Below, piece by piece: positions 27,105-35,083 of a stretch of 64,000 nt of DNA. Source of the stretch: Rhodococcus wratislaviensis (GTDB lineage: Bacteria > Actinomycetota > Actinomycetes > Mycobacteriales > Mycobacteriaceae); contig NZ_UAUI01000022.1 of NCBI RefSeq assembly GCF_900455735.1, forward strand, positions 434,001 through 498,000, written 5' to 3'. Positions within the stretch are counted from its first letter, which is position 1, and each line of letters opens with the position of its first letter. The position numbers and the translations under genes are program-made. Below the pieces are notes generated by a model, which saw nothing but the letters and a program-made list of their open reading frames with translations, was not told the DNA's origin and ran no database searches.

Positions 27105-27177
27105 TACCCCCTACGGGATTCGAACCCGCGCTACCGCCTTGAAAGGGCGGCGTCCTAGGCCGCTAGACGAAGGGGGC
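27105..27177 (-). tRNA. tRNA-Glu (TTC)
   Basis: Minus-strand cloverleaf with acceptor GCCCCCT and AGGGGGT, D-arm TCGTCTAGCGGCCTAGGAC, anticodon loop CTTTCAA (anticodon TTC), T-arm GGGTTCGAATCCC. CCA is not encoded. Third member of the Glu-Asp-Phe series on this strand. Confidence 0.96.
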
Positions 27178-27275
27178 CCGCCGGATTTCTCCGAACCAGT
27201 ACCTCAACGGCGTTCCGTTGGGAGCTTGGATAGCTTAGGACACGGATCGAGAATTTCCCAAATCGCCAGGTCAGA

Positions 27276-27932
27276 CTACGAATCAGGCAGTTCTGAACCG
27301 GAATCCGGCCATCCGTCCCTCGCAAACTTCTCCAACCATTCGGGTGAAGCCATCGCAGCGAGGATCACTTCGAGCGATTCCGCGAACCGCTCGCCGAGGT
27401 CACCCTCCAGAGCCGTCATGTCGGACATGTACCGCTGGCCGGCGAGAGACGCCGCCAGAACCCGGGTGAACTTCTCGGGGTCGGCGTCGGCGCGCAGCAG
27501 ACCGTCGCGCTGCGCGCGGATCGCGAACTCGTGCGCGGTGCGCCCCCACACCTGCGAGCCACCGGACTGCACGTCCGGATAGAACTCGGGTTCGACGATC
27601 AGCCGGAACTCGGCCCGCACGATGACGCTCGAATGAAAGAGCTTCGCCAGGTCGATCACGAAACCGTGGAGGGCTTCGAACGGCCCGATGTCCGTGCGAC
27701 TCGTCCACCTGTCGGTCAGGGCGGTGAATTGCTCCACTCCGGATTGAAGGACGGCACGGGCGAGTTCTTCCTTCGATTGGAAGTGGAAGTACATCGCCCC
27801 TTTGGTGGCGTTCGAGCCCTCGAGGATCGTGTTGACCGACGCCGCCGCATAGCCGCGCTTCGCGAACTCGATCGCGGCCGACTCCACCAGCGCAGCGCGA
27901 GTGCGTCGCGCACGCTCCTGCTGACGTGCCAT
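27276..27932 (-). CDS. gamma-butyrolactone-receptor-like TetR regulator
   Basis: 218 residues from ATG 27932. The DNA-binding part (RARRTRAALVESAAIEF, KRGYAAASVNTIL, ATKGAMYFHFQSKEELARAVL) has the KGAMYFHFxSKEELA pattern typical of ArpA/ScbR-type autoregulator receptors of streptomycetes, and the ligand domain is the right length. Such receptors respond to gamma-butyrolactone signals and control secondary metabolism or quorum behaviour. No butyrolactone synthase gene is in the window. Two direct repeats in its upstream region may be its own operator. Confidence 0.8.
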   Translation of the reverse strand: MARQQERARRTRAALVESAAIEFAKRGYAAASVNTILEGSNATKGAMYFHFQSKEELARAVLQSGVEQFTALTDRWTSRTDIGPFEALHGFVIDLAKLFHSSVIVRAEFRLIVEPEFYPDVQSGGSQVWGRTAHEFAIRAQRDGLLRADADPEKFTRVLAASLAGQRYMSDMTALEGDLGERFAESLEVILAAMASPEWLEKFARDGWPDSGSELPDS

Positions 27933-27957
27933 GACGGTGAATCCCTCTCCCAGATGT

Positions 27958-28020
27958 AGTAACCCCGTTTTCGCCCTGTCAGGACGAGTGCGGAGCCATA
28001 CATAACAGTATCCCCGTTTT
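27958..28020. repeat. two direct repeats AGTAWCCCCGTTTT upstream of the GBL-receptor gene
   Basis: AGTAACCCCGTTTT (27958-27971) and AGTATCCCCGTTTT (28007-28020) differ in one base and lie 49 bp apart, 26 and 75 bp from the regulator start. The second runs into GAAAAAACCG, giving local symmetry around GTTTTGAAAAAAC. They are good candidates for a receptor binding site or for duplicated promoter elements. Confidence 0.55.
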
Positions 28021-28126
28021 GAAAAAACCGACACAGCAGTCTCTAGATCATGGAAACTTCTCAGAAACAAACCTGAAGACCTTTATAGAGTCGAAACCGG
28101 ACCGCTGCCGAAAACACACCAAGTGG

Positions 28127-28184
28127 TATAATTTGGGTCGGCTCGGGTGCGCTGCAGGGGGTGCGCACCCGAGCCGACCCTTTT
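28127..28184 (+). ncRNA. TATAAT box followed by an 18-bp hairpin and T run
   Basis: A consensus TATAAT (28127-28132) is followed 2 nt later by a perfect 18-bp stem (28135-28152 with 28163-28180, 10-nt loop) and TTTT (28181-28184). The hairpin and T tract are a textbook intrinsic terminator on the plus strand, but no plus-strand gene lies upstream: the preceding gene points away. It may end a short unannotated transcript, protect tRNA-Lys from read-through, or be a small hairpin RNA. No good -35 is seen. Confidence 0.5.
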
Positions 28185-28258
28185 CACCCCCGCGCGGCGC
28201 GCCGTGCCGGGGGTCCTGTTTTCTCGGTCACTGTCTGCGCACTAGACTCTGGCCCCGC

Positions 28259-28331
28259 GCCCCTATAGCTCAGTTGGTAGAGCTACGGACTTTTAATCCG
28301 CAGGTCGTAGGTTCGAGCCCTACTGGGGGCA
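28259..28331 (+). tRNA. tRNA-Lys (TTT)
   Basis: Plus-strand cloverleaf: acceptor GCCCCTA with TGGGGGC, D-arm TAGCTCAGTTGGTAGAGCTA, anticodon loop CTTTTAA (anticodon TTT), T-arm AGGTTCGAGCCCT and discriminator A. CCA is not encoded. Confidence 0.96.
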
Positions 28332-28335
28332 CTCT

Positions 28336-28365
28336 CCCCTTACTCGGCACATGCCGGGTAAGGGG
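28336..28365 (+). terminator. hairpin after tRNA-Lys
   Basis: CCCCTTACTCGGCA (28336-28349) pairs with TGCCGGGTAAGGGG (28352-28365), with one wobble. It starts 4 nt after the tRNA and sits before the convergent TetR gene. No T tract, so either a processing hairpin or a bidirectional terminator. Confidence 0.6.
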
Positions 28366-28374
28366 CACAAGCAC

Positions 28375-28980
28375 TCACTCGCGGCCCGGCGCTTCCGCCG
28401 TCGCAGACACCCGGATCAGACGACGAACCGCCTCGACAGCGCTCTGCCGCCGCTGCGCCACCGTGCGCTCCCCCGACTTTCCCCCCGCCGGCTTGCGGCC
28501 GCCACGGGCGACGGCCAGCGACAGGGCGATGTCGGTGATCACGAGCAGCAGCTCGCCTGCGTTCCAGGACGGATCGACGAACCCCTCCTGCTGCCCTCGC
28601 CGAATCTCGGCGATCTTGGGCCGCAGCGTGAGGATCCGCGCATCGCTGTCGGCGATCTGCTCGCGCATCTCCAGGTCGGCCCACTTCTGCAGTCTCGCGT
28701 TCTCGGGGTGCGCCACGTAGTCGTCGAACAACCGGCCCACGTAGCCCGGCAGATCGTCGCCCCGCAACGCCGTCTGCTCCGTCGTCTCGGCGATCCATTG
28801 TGCGATGACGGCGTCGAACAGCGCTTCCTTGCTGTCGAAGTACGCGTAGAGACGGTCCTTGCTCGCCCTGGCCGCCTCTGCGATGCGGTTGATCCGGGCT
28901 CCGGCGACTCCGTGTCGGGCGAACTCTTCTTTGGCCGCGGCGAGGATCCGTTCTCGCGTGGCTTCTCCCGCTGTTCGCAT
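28375..28980 (-). CDS. TetR family regulator
   Basis: 201 residues with an N-terminal HTH (ILAAAKEEFARHGVAGARINRIAEAARASKDRLYAYFDSKEALFDAVI) and a C-terminal ligand domain of the TetR_C_33-like kind. Divergent from the DUF4334-alcohol dehydrogenase operon, with two palindromes between, so it is probably the repressor of that operon. Confidence 0.88.
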   Translation of the reverse strand: MRTAGEATRERILAAAKEEFARHGVAGARINRIAEAARASKDRLYAYFDSKEALFDAVIAQWIAETTEQTALRGDDLPGYVGRLFDDYVAHPENARLQKWADLEMREQIADSDARILTLRPKIAEIRRGQQEGFVDPSWNAGELLLVITDIALSLAVARGGRKPAGGKSGERTVAQRRQSAVEAVRRLIRVSATAEAPGRE

Positions 28981-29004
28981 TCCGACATCCTAAATTGCCC
29001 GTTG

Positions 29005-29022
29005 CCGAACCATCTGGTTCGG
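29005..29022. promoter_or_regulatory. TetR operator 1 (CGAAC-N6-GTTCG)
   Basis: CCGAACCATCTGGTTCGG has perfect 8-bp arms and a 2-bp centre. It lies 25 bp from the TetR start codon, in the gap shared with the divergent operon. Confidence 0.72.
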
Positions 29023-29039
29023 CGTAGCGTGCGAAGTTG

Positions 29040-29057
29040 ACGAACAGTTTGGTTCGT
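29040..29057. promoter_or_regulatory. TetR operator 2 (CGAAC-N6-GTTCG)
   Basis: ACGAACAGTTTGGTTCGT shares the CGAAC-N6-GTTCG core with the site at 29005-29022. It is 34 bp from the DUF4334 gene start. Two sites 35 bp apart centre to centre suggest cooperative repression of both directions. Confidence 0.7.
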
Positions 29058-29091
29058 AAACCTCACACCCCCTCACGCCAAGGACCGTTTC

Positions 29092-29565
29092 ATGGACATC
29101 GATCAGGCCCGCAGCACGTTCCACGAGCTCCGGGGACGCGAGAGCGGCGTCTCCCCCGACGAACTCGACGCCGTGTGGGCGGCGCTCGACACCGTCAGGG
29201 CCGAAGACATCCTCGGCAGCTGGAAGGGCGACGACTTCGCCACCGGACACCGTCTCCACGAGAAACTGTTCGCGAGCCGCTGGCACGGAAAGACGTTCCA
29301 CTCTCTCGAGGATGCGAAGCCGTTGATATGCCGTGACGCGGACGGCAACCTCTACTCCGACGTCAAGGGCGGCAACGGCGAAGCCAGTTTGTGGAACATC
29401 GAGTTCCGGGGAGAGGTCACCGCGACCATGGTGTACGACGGCGCGCCCATCTTCGATCATTTCAAGAAGGTGGACGACTCCACCCTCATGGGCATCATGA
29501 ACGGCAAGTCCGCGCTGGTACTCGACGGCGGTCGGCACTACTACTTCCTGCTCGAAAGAGACTGA
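29092..29565 (+). CDS. GXWXG / DUF4334 domain protein
   Basis: 157 residues. The N-terminal GXWXG segment contains ILGSWKGDDFATGH, and the C-terminal DUF4334 part has LWNIEFRGEVTATMVYDGAPIFDHFKKVDD. Small proteins of this family often stand beside alcohol dehydrogenases or acyl-CoA enzymes; no reaction is established. ATG 29092 follows the two TetR palindromes and it is co-directional with the ADH gene 6 nt downstream. Confidence 0.85.
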   Translation: MDIDQARSTFHELRGRESGVSPDELDAVWAALDTVRAEDILGSWKGDDFATGHRLHEKLFASRWHGKTFHSLEDAKPLICRDADGNLYSDVKGGNGEASLWNIEFRGEVTATMVYDGAPIFDHFKKVDDSTLMGIMNGKSALVLDGGRHYYFLLERD

Positions 29566-29571
29566 GCTCCA

Positions 29572-30660
29572 ATGCAGGTCACAGCAGCCGTCTCACGCGG
29601 ACCCGATTCTCCGTTCACGCTGGAGAAGGTCGAACTCGACGAGCCCCGCGCGGACGAGGTACTGGTGCGGGTCGTCGCCACCGGCTTGTGCCACACAGAC
29701 CTCTTCACCAAGGCGGCACTCCCCCGCGCCCTCGGCGCCGCCGTCCTCGGCCACGAGGGGGCCGGGATCGTCGTGGACGTCGGGTCACGCGTGAGCGGGG
29801 TGGTGCCCGGTGATCACGTGATTCTCAGTTATCGCCACTGCGGCGACTGCGACCAATGCCGAAGCGCGGGTCCGGCATATTGCGTCGACGCGCACCGGCT
29901 GAACAGTTCGGGCCGGCGCGCGGACGGCTCGGCCACCGTCACCCAGAACGGCGAACCCGTGCGCGCCGCCTTCTTCGGACAGTCCAGCTTCGCCGAGCAC
30001 GTCCTCGCGACGGCCGACAACGTCGTCGTCGTCGACAGGTCCGTCGACCTGGCCGCTGCGGCGCCGCTCGGCTGCGGGTTCCAGACGGGGGCAGGCGCGG
30101 TACTGAACGTGCTCCGGCCCGGCAGTGATTCGAGCGTGGTCGTCTTCGGCGCGGGCAGCGTCGGGTTCGCCGCGCTGCTCGCAGCCCGATCAGTCGGCGT
30201 CGCAACGCTTCTCGCCGTCGATCCGGTACCCGCCCGACGTGCGCTCGCGGAGGAGTTCGGCGCGATCGCGATCGATCCCGGGTCGCAGGACGTGGTCGCC
30301 GCGATCCGTGCGGCGACGGGTGGCGGCGCCACCCACACCCTGGACACGACGGGGATCCCCGCCGTCATCGGACAGACGTTGTCCTGCCTGCGGGCGCGGG
30401 GCAGCGCGGTGGTCGTCGGGCTGGGCGCGCCCGAAGTGACGGTGAACATCCAGGACCTGATGCTGAACGGCAAGACCCTCCGCGGCTGCGTCGAAGGCGA
30501 TTCGTCCGTGCAGCAGTTCATTCCGCAGCTGCTCGCGCTGCACGCGGACGGGAAATTCCCGTTCGACCGTCTCGTCACCGAGTACCGATTCGACGACATC
30601 AACCGCGCCGTGGCCGATCAGGCCGCGGGCACGGTGATCAAACCGGTGCTCGTGTGGTGA
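29572..30660 (+). CDS. zinc-dependent alcohol dehydrogenase (aryl-alcohol / class III type)
   Basis: 362 residues of the medium-chain dehydrogenase family. Catalytic zinc ligands are in GLCHTDLF (Cys) and GHEGAGIV (His-Glu). The structural-zinc loop has CGDCDQCRSAGPAYC, and the NAD site is VVFGAGSVGFAALLAA. It resembles benzyl or aryl-alcohol dehydrogenases that oxidise aromatic and terpene alcohols to aldehydes. Operon with the DUF4334 gene under the divergent TetR repressor. Confidence 0.9.
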   Translation: MQVTAAVSRGPDSPFTLEKVELDEPRADEVLVRVVATGLCHTDLFTKAALPRALGAAVLGHEGAGIVVDVGSRVSGVVPGDHVILSYRHCGDCDQCRSAGPAYCVDAHRLNSSGRRADGSATVTQNGEPVRAAFFGQSSFAEHVLATADNVVVVDRSVDLAAAAPLGCGFQTGAGAVLNVLRPGSDSSVVVFGAGSVGFAALLAARSVGVATLLAVDPVPARRALAEEFGAIAIDPGSQDVVAAIRAATGGGATHTLDTTGIPAVIGQTLSCLRARGSAVVVGLGAPEVTVNIQDLMLNGKTLRGCVEGDSSVQQFIPQLLALHADGKFPFDRLVTEYRFDDINRAVADQAAGTVIKPVLVW

Positions 30661-30665
30661 ACTCG

Positions 30666-31268
30666 CTAGGGCGTGGCAGGTGACGGTCCGGCCGGCGGCC
30701 CGTCGCCCACCTGTCCGTCCTTCGCTTTCGTGTCTCTTCGCATCTCGGCGAGATCCTCCCCGCGCTTGCGGTACGTGAAGCTGACGCCGGCGACGCCGAG
30801 GAACAACACCACTCCGATGATGGCGCCGGCGAGTGACGCGCCGCGGAATCCGGGCGCGTCGACGTCCATGATCCGTTCGCCCGCGTGCGCTGCGCTGTTG
30901 CCGCCGAGCACCACACTGAGCGTCAGCAGGTTGGGCAGCACCACCAGGACACCGAGGATCAGCAGCACGATCTGCACGGGCTTGAACCGGCGCCGGCGGA
31001 ACAGCCGCCACGCTCCGCGGAACAGGAGCAACGGCAGGAGGGTGCACAGGGTGCCGAACAACAGTCCCCACAGGATGCCGCCGCCGAAGCTGCCGTCGGC
31101 CAGTCCGCCCACGTTCTGAGCCCACGCCCGCGGGAGGTACGCCGCGAGGATGAAGTACGCGATGACCAGTACCACGAGGAGGACGGCGATGCCGATGGCC
31201 TTCTTGGCCCACGCCGGAAGTCCCGATTTCGCCGGTGTGGAGGTGGATGCGCTGTTCTCGGTCGTCAT
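30666..31268 (-). CDS. four-helix membrane hypothetical protein
   Basis: 200 residues. Helices near residues 23-46, 67-90, 98-120 and 141-162, a basic cytosolic loop FRRRRFKPV, and a polar C-terminal tail ending PPAGPSPATP. Start ATG 31268 overlaps the stop of the MmcQ-like gene by ATGA, so the two are translationally coupled. Family not recognised. Confidence 0.75.
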   Translation of the reverse strand: MTTENSASTSTPAKSGLPAWAKKAIGIAVLLVVLVIAYFILAAYLPRAWAQNVGGLADGSFGGGILWGLLFGTLCTLLPLLLFRGAWRLFRRRRFKPVQIVLLILGVLVVLPNLLTLSVVLGGNSAAHAGERIMDVDAPGFRGASLAGAIIGVVLFLGVAGVSFTYRKRGEDLAEMRRDTKAKDGQVGDGPPAGPSPATP

Positions 31269-31654
31269 GACTGGTCTCCCTGCGTCGGCAACGGTTCTTC
31301 GTCCAGCACCTGCTCGGCCAGTCGCTTCGGGGCGACGAGCGTGTACGACGTCCTGATCCACTCACGCAACTGTTCCCACCGGGGCTCGTCCGCGTCCGCG
31401 ACGTCCAGTGCGATCCAGCCGTGTCTACCGAGACCGTATCCCGCTGGCTCGGCCCCTGGTTCCGTTGCGACGACGGCTTCGGCCTCGTCCACGGTGAGCT
31501 TCACCGTCAACCGGGTGGCCTCGACGTCACTGAACACGAAGTTCTTCCCCCGCACCCGGAACGTCGGGTGTCCGTCCCACTGGGCGATGTCCACCCGAAC
31601 GGCTTCGGGCAACTCGGCGACGATCTGTTCCAGGCGGCTCATGTTGTTGCCCAT
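31265..31654 (-). CDS. MmcQ/YjbR family DNA-binding-fold protein
   Basis: 129 residues from ATG 31654 (ATG 31642 is also possible). Family features: HPTFRVRGKNFVFSDVEATRLTVKL and the C-terminal GRHGWIALDVADADEPRWEQLREWIRTSYTLVAPKRLAE. The MmcQ/YjbR fold resembles a DNA-binding domain, but function is unproven. First gene of a two-gene unit with the membrane protein. Confidence 0.85.
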   Translation of the reverse strand: MGNNMSRLEQIVAELPEAVRVDIAQWDGHPTFRVRGKNFVFSDVEATRLTVKLTVDEAEAVVATEPGAEPAGYGLGRHGWIALDVADADEPRWEQLREWIRTSYTLVAPKRLAEQVLDEEPLPTQGDQS

Positions 31655-31771
31655 GTGACGATTGTCGGCAGCCCTCCGACCGACCGCAACCGGCATAACG
31701 GACATTCGGGATTCACTAGTGTCGGGAGTCCGGGGGTGTCGACGACGAACCCCATGACGAGGCAGGCATCA

Positions 31772-32374
31772 ATGGCATCGATCGACGACCTTCTGTCCCA
31801 GATCCCGATCAACCAGATCGCCCGGCAACTCGGCGTCGACGAGGCCACCGCCGAGACCGCGGTGAAGTCGGCGCTGCCGACGCTCGTCGGCGGGCTCGGC
31901 GCGAACGCACAAGATCCGAACGGCGCCGCGTCCCTCCGGAGCGCGCTCCACGATCACAGCGGCACGACACTGCTCGACGGCGGAATCGACATCGACCAGG
32001 TCGACACGGACGACGGCGACAAGATCGTGTCCAACATCTTCGGCGGCGAACGTGACCGAGTGGCGAGCACACTCGGCGGTGTCGGCGGCGGCAGCGGAGT
32101 GGGCAGCGACCTCGTGAAGCAGTTGCTCCCGATCCTCGCGCCGATCGTGCTGGCGTACATCGCCAAGCAGGTGACGGGCGGCGGAAGTTCTGCTCCGCAG
32201 ACGCAGGGCGCGGGCCAGGCCGGCGGAGGTCTGGGGGACGTCCTGGGCGGGCTCCTCGGAGGCACTGGTGGTTCCGGCGGGCTCGGCGGGGTCCTGGGCG
32301 GCCTGCTCGGAAAGGGTGCGGGCGGCGGACTGGGCGACGTGCTCGGCGGACTGCTCGGCGGCGGAAAGAAGTAG
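31772..32374 (+). CDS. DUF937 glycine-rich repeat protein
   Basis: 200 residues. The N-terminal DUF937 region (about 1-135) has the helical pattern LLSQIPINQIARQLGVDEATAETAVKSALPTLVGGLG and LLPILAPIVLAYIAKQV. The C-terminal third is low complexity: GLGDVLGGLLGG-type repeats rich in Gly and Leu, ending GGGKK. Similar tails occur in many actinobacterial DUF937 proteins; possibly self-assembling. The start at 31772 has GAGGCAGG upstream; ATG 31754 is an alternative. Confidence 0.82.
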   Translation: MASIDDLLSQIPINQIARQLGVDEATAETAVKSALPTLVGGLGANAQDPNGAASLRSALHDHSGTTLLDGGIDIDQVDTDDGDKIVSNIFGGERDRVASTLGGVGGGSGVGSDLVKQLLPILAPIVLAYIAKQVTGGGSSAPQTQGAGQAGGGLGDVLGGLLGGTGGSGGLGGVLGGLLGKGAGGGLGDVLGGLLGGGKK

Positions 32375-32784
32375 GTCCCGGGGGCGGCGGGGCCACCGTC
32401 GCCCTGCGGGTGGCGATATTCACACCTAGGGTGGATCGAATTCCCAGGAGACCGACAGCTCGGACGAACGGGTTTCCGCGCAACCGCCGACACGGCTCGA
32501 GTTACGGCGGGGAATCTGTGGAGACCGACAAATCTGTGATCGTCCACAACTGTCCGCGCGTCGCTGTGATGATCTCTCCCTGCGATGATTACGCTGGTCA
32601 CCGCACACGCATGCTCATCAGTACACTGTCATGTAACGGTTCGCCGCGTGGCGGCGACACATCCCGGAAGATCCATTACGGATCGGTAACTTGGACGGTT
32701 CCCGGGCCGCCGACGGCGTTTACCAACCTACTTACGGTGCCGTAGGCTGAACAAAGTCAAATTGAGCTACTGGAGGCATTACAC
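32375..32784. other. 410-nt intergenic region upstream of desA
   Basis: No credible gene was found in either strand; short ORFs here lack ribosome sites and family features. The last 60 nt hold the desaturase promoter region with a palindrome at 32731-32746 and GGAGG before the start codon. The length suggests a long leader or several control sites. Confidence 0.6.
32731..32746. promoter_or_regulatory. palindromic candidate operator of the desaturase gene
   Basis: CTTACGGTGCCGTAGG has 7-bp arms with one mismatch and a 2-bp centre, 38 nt before the desA start. In mycobacteria the TetR regulator MadR represses desA1 and desA2; whether this is the matching site needs comparison. Confidence 0.5.
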
Positions 32785-33741
32785 ATGGCGAGGGATCTGA
32801 CCCAACTCGAACTGCTGCAGGAGTTGTCGCCGGTTGCAGAAGAGAACGTCAACCGCCACATCTCCATGGCCAAGGAATGGCATCCCCACGACTATGTTCC
32901 GTGGGACGAAGGACGTAACTTCGCCGCGATGGGCGGCATCGACTGGGATCCCGAGCAGTCGCAGCTCGACGAGGTCGCCAAGGCCGCGATGATCACGAAC
33001 CTCCTCACCGAGGACAACCTGCCCTCGTACCACCGCGAGATCGCCGAGAACTTCTCGCAGGACGGCGCGTGGGGAACGTGGGTCGGTCGCTGGACCGCCG
33101 AGGAGAACCGTCACGGCATCGTGATGCGCGATTACCTCGTCGTGACCCGCGCCGTCGACCCCGTCCAGCTCGAGCGTTTCCGCATGGAGCACATGACGAA
33201 CGGCTTCGCCTCCCCCGCCGACGTCGACGCCGGCTTCCTCCACTCCGTCGCCTACGTGACGTTCCAAGAACTCGCCACCCGCGTCAGCCACCGCAACACC
33301 GGTAAGGCGTGCAAGGACCCGATCGCCGACAAGATGCTGCAGCGCATCGCCGCCGACGAGAACCTGCACATGATCTTCTACCGCAACATGTGCGGCGCTG
33401 CCCTCGACCTCGCGCCCGATCAGGCGCTCGAGGCCATCAACATGATCGTCCAGAACTTCCAGATGCCGGGCGCCGGCATGCCGAACTTCCGGCGCAACGG
33501 TGTGCTCATGGCCAAGCACGGCATCTACGACCTGCGTCAGCACCTCGAAGAGGTGCTGATGCCGGTCCTGCGCAAGTGGAACATCTTCGAGCGGACCGAT
33601 TTCACCGCCCGCGGCGAGGAGATCCGCGAGAGCCTCGGCAAGTTCCTCGAGAACCTCGAGGGCCAGGCCACCAAGTTCGAGGAGCAGCGCGACCGCATGC
33701 TGGCCCGTGAGGCCAAGAAGCGCGAGCAGAAGGCTTCGTGA
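32785..33741 (+). CDS. desA: acyl-ACP desaturase (DesA family)
   Basis: 318 residues of the ferritin-like diiron desaturase family. Diiron ligands are visible in E106-ENRH110 and D-E192-NLH195, with an additional E in LLTEDNLPSYHREI. The soluble enzyme introduces a double bond into acyl-ACP and, in mycobacteria (DesA1/DesA2), contributes to mycolic acid or oleate synthesis. Gene order with dus and the LCP gene equals Rv0824c-Rv0822c. GGAGG is 10 nt before the ATG, and a strong terminator follows. Confidence 0.93.
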   Translation: MARDLTQLELLQELSPVAEENVNRHISMAKEWHPHDYVPWDEGRNFAAMGGIDWDPEQSQLDEVAKAAMITNLLTEDNLPSYHREIAENFSQDGAWGTWVGRWTAEENRHGIVMRDYLVVTRAVDPVQLERFRMEHMTNGFASPADVDAGFLHSVAYVTFQELATRVSHRNTGKACKDPIADKMLQRIAADENLHMIFYRNMCGAALDLAPDQALEAINMIVQNFQMPGAGMPNFRRNGVLMAKHGIYDLRQHLEEVLMPVLRKWNIFERTDFTARGEEIRESLGKFLENLEGQATKFEEQRDRMLAREAKKREQKAS

Positions 33742-33755
33742 CGTAAACAGTTATC

Positions 33756-33794
33756 CTGTGCCCGGTACCGGATTCGGTACCGGGCACAGTTTTT
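33756..33794 (+). terminator. intrinsic terminator of desA
   Basis: A 15-bp perfect stem (33756-33770 with 33775-33789; CTGTGCCCGGTACCG) with a GATT loop is followed by TTTTT. It begins 15 nt after the desaturase stop. Confidence 0.9.
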
Positions 33795-33821
33795 GTTCCA
33801 GCACTTTCCCAGAGGTCGTCA

Positions 33822-34964
33822 ATGTCATCCCTTCGTATCGGATCGCTCGAGCTGCGCAGTCCGGTGGTTCTGGCCCCCATGGCCGGGATCACCAACGTCG
33901 CGTTCCGCACGCTGTGCCGTGAGCTCGAGACGGAGCGCGCGGGCAGCACGTCCGGCCTGTACGTGTGCGAGATGGTGACAGCGCGTGCGCTGGTGGAGCG
34001 TCAGCCCGCGACCCTGCACATGACGACGTTCGGCCCGACCGAGACACCGCGGTCACTCCAGCTGTACACCGTCGACCCGGACACCACGTACGCCGCGGCC
34101 AAGATGATCGTGGACGAGAACATGGCCGATCACATCGACATGAACTTCGGCTGCCCGGTTCCCAAGGTGACCCGCAAGGGCGGCGGTGCGGCGCTGCCGT
34201 ACAAGCGCACCCTGTTCGGTCGGATCGTCGCCGCGGCCGTGAAGGCGACCGAGGGCACCGACGTCCCGGTGACCGTCAAGTTCCGCGTCGGTATCGACGC
34301 CGAACACCACACGCATCTCGACGCCGGCAGGATCGCCGCAGGCGAAGGCGCCGCCGCGGTCGCACTGCACGCGCGTACCGCCTCGCAGCGGTACTCCGGC
34401 ACAGCCGACTGGAACGAGATCGCCCGGCTCAAGGAACACGTCACGGACGTGCCCGTCCTCGGGAACGGCGACATCTTCGCCGCCGAAGACGCGGCCCGCA
34501 TGATGGAGCAGACCGGGTGCGACGGCGTCGTCGTCGGGCGCGGATGCCTCGGCCGGCCGTGGCTGTTCGCGGAGCTGAGCGCGGCACTGAACGGGAACCC
34601 GCAGCCCACTCCTCCCAACCTCGGTGAGGTGGCCACGATCATCCGCCGTCACGCGGAACTCCTCGCCGATCACCACGGCGAGGACAAGGGCCTGCGTGAA
34701 CTGCGCAAGCACGTGTCCTGGTACCTGCGGGGCTTCCCCGCCGGGTCCGAACTGCGGGTCGCGATGGCCCTCGTGAGCACCCTCACCGAACTCGACGACC
34801 TCCTCGTCCAGCTCGATCCGACCATCCCGTTCCCCAAGGACGCCGAGGGACCGCGCGGACGGCAGGGGTCGCCCGGCACGGTCGCGCTCCCCGAAGGGTG
34901 GCTCGACGACCCCGACGACTGCCTGGTGCCCGCCGGCGCCGACCTCATGCATTCCGGTGGTTAG
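33822..34964 (+). CDS. dus: tRNA-dihydrouridine synthase (DusB-like)
   Basis: 380 residues of the FMN-dependent Dus family: VVLAPMAGITNVAFRTLCRE, DHIDMNFGCPVPKVTRKGGGAALP with the catalytic Cys, FRVGIDAEHHTH, ALHARTASQRYSGTADW, and GNGDIF...GCDGVVVGRGCLGRPW. It reduces uridine in the tRNA D-loop. Orthologous position to Rv0823c between desA and the LCP gene. Confidence 0.93.
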   Translation: MSSLRIGSLELRSPVVLAPMAGITNVAFRTLCRELETERAGSTSGLYVCEMVTARALVERQPATLHMTTFGPTETPRSLQLYTVDPDTTYAAAKMIVDENMADHIDMNFGCPVPKVTRKGGGAALPYKRTLFGRIVAAAVKATEGTDVPVTVKFRVGIDAEHHTHLDAGRIAAGEGAAAVALHARTASQRYSGTADWNEIARLKEHVTDVPVLGNGDIFAAEDAARMMEQTGCDGVVVGRGCLGRPWLFAELSAALNGNPQPTPPNLGEVATIIRRHAELLADHHGEDKGLRELRKHVSWYLRGFPAGSELRVAMALVSTLTELDDLLVQLDPTIPFPKDAEGPRGRQGSPGTVALPEGWLDDPDDCLVPAGADLMHSGG

Positions 34965-35083
34965 CAGCACGGACGCGCGTCACCTCGCTACATGTGTGGA
35001 GCCTCGACGTTCGATAAGTACTATGGCTGGAATCCGTCGAGGCCGACGGAGGTCGGAGTCGGCGGAGAGGTCAGGTTGCATCG

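Noticed and set aside
26684-28365. tRNA cluster considered as an integration (att) hotspot
   Set aside because: No integrase gene or duplicated tRNA 3' end was found in the window.
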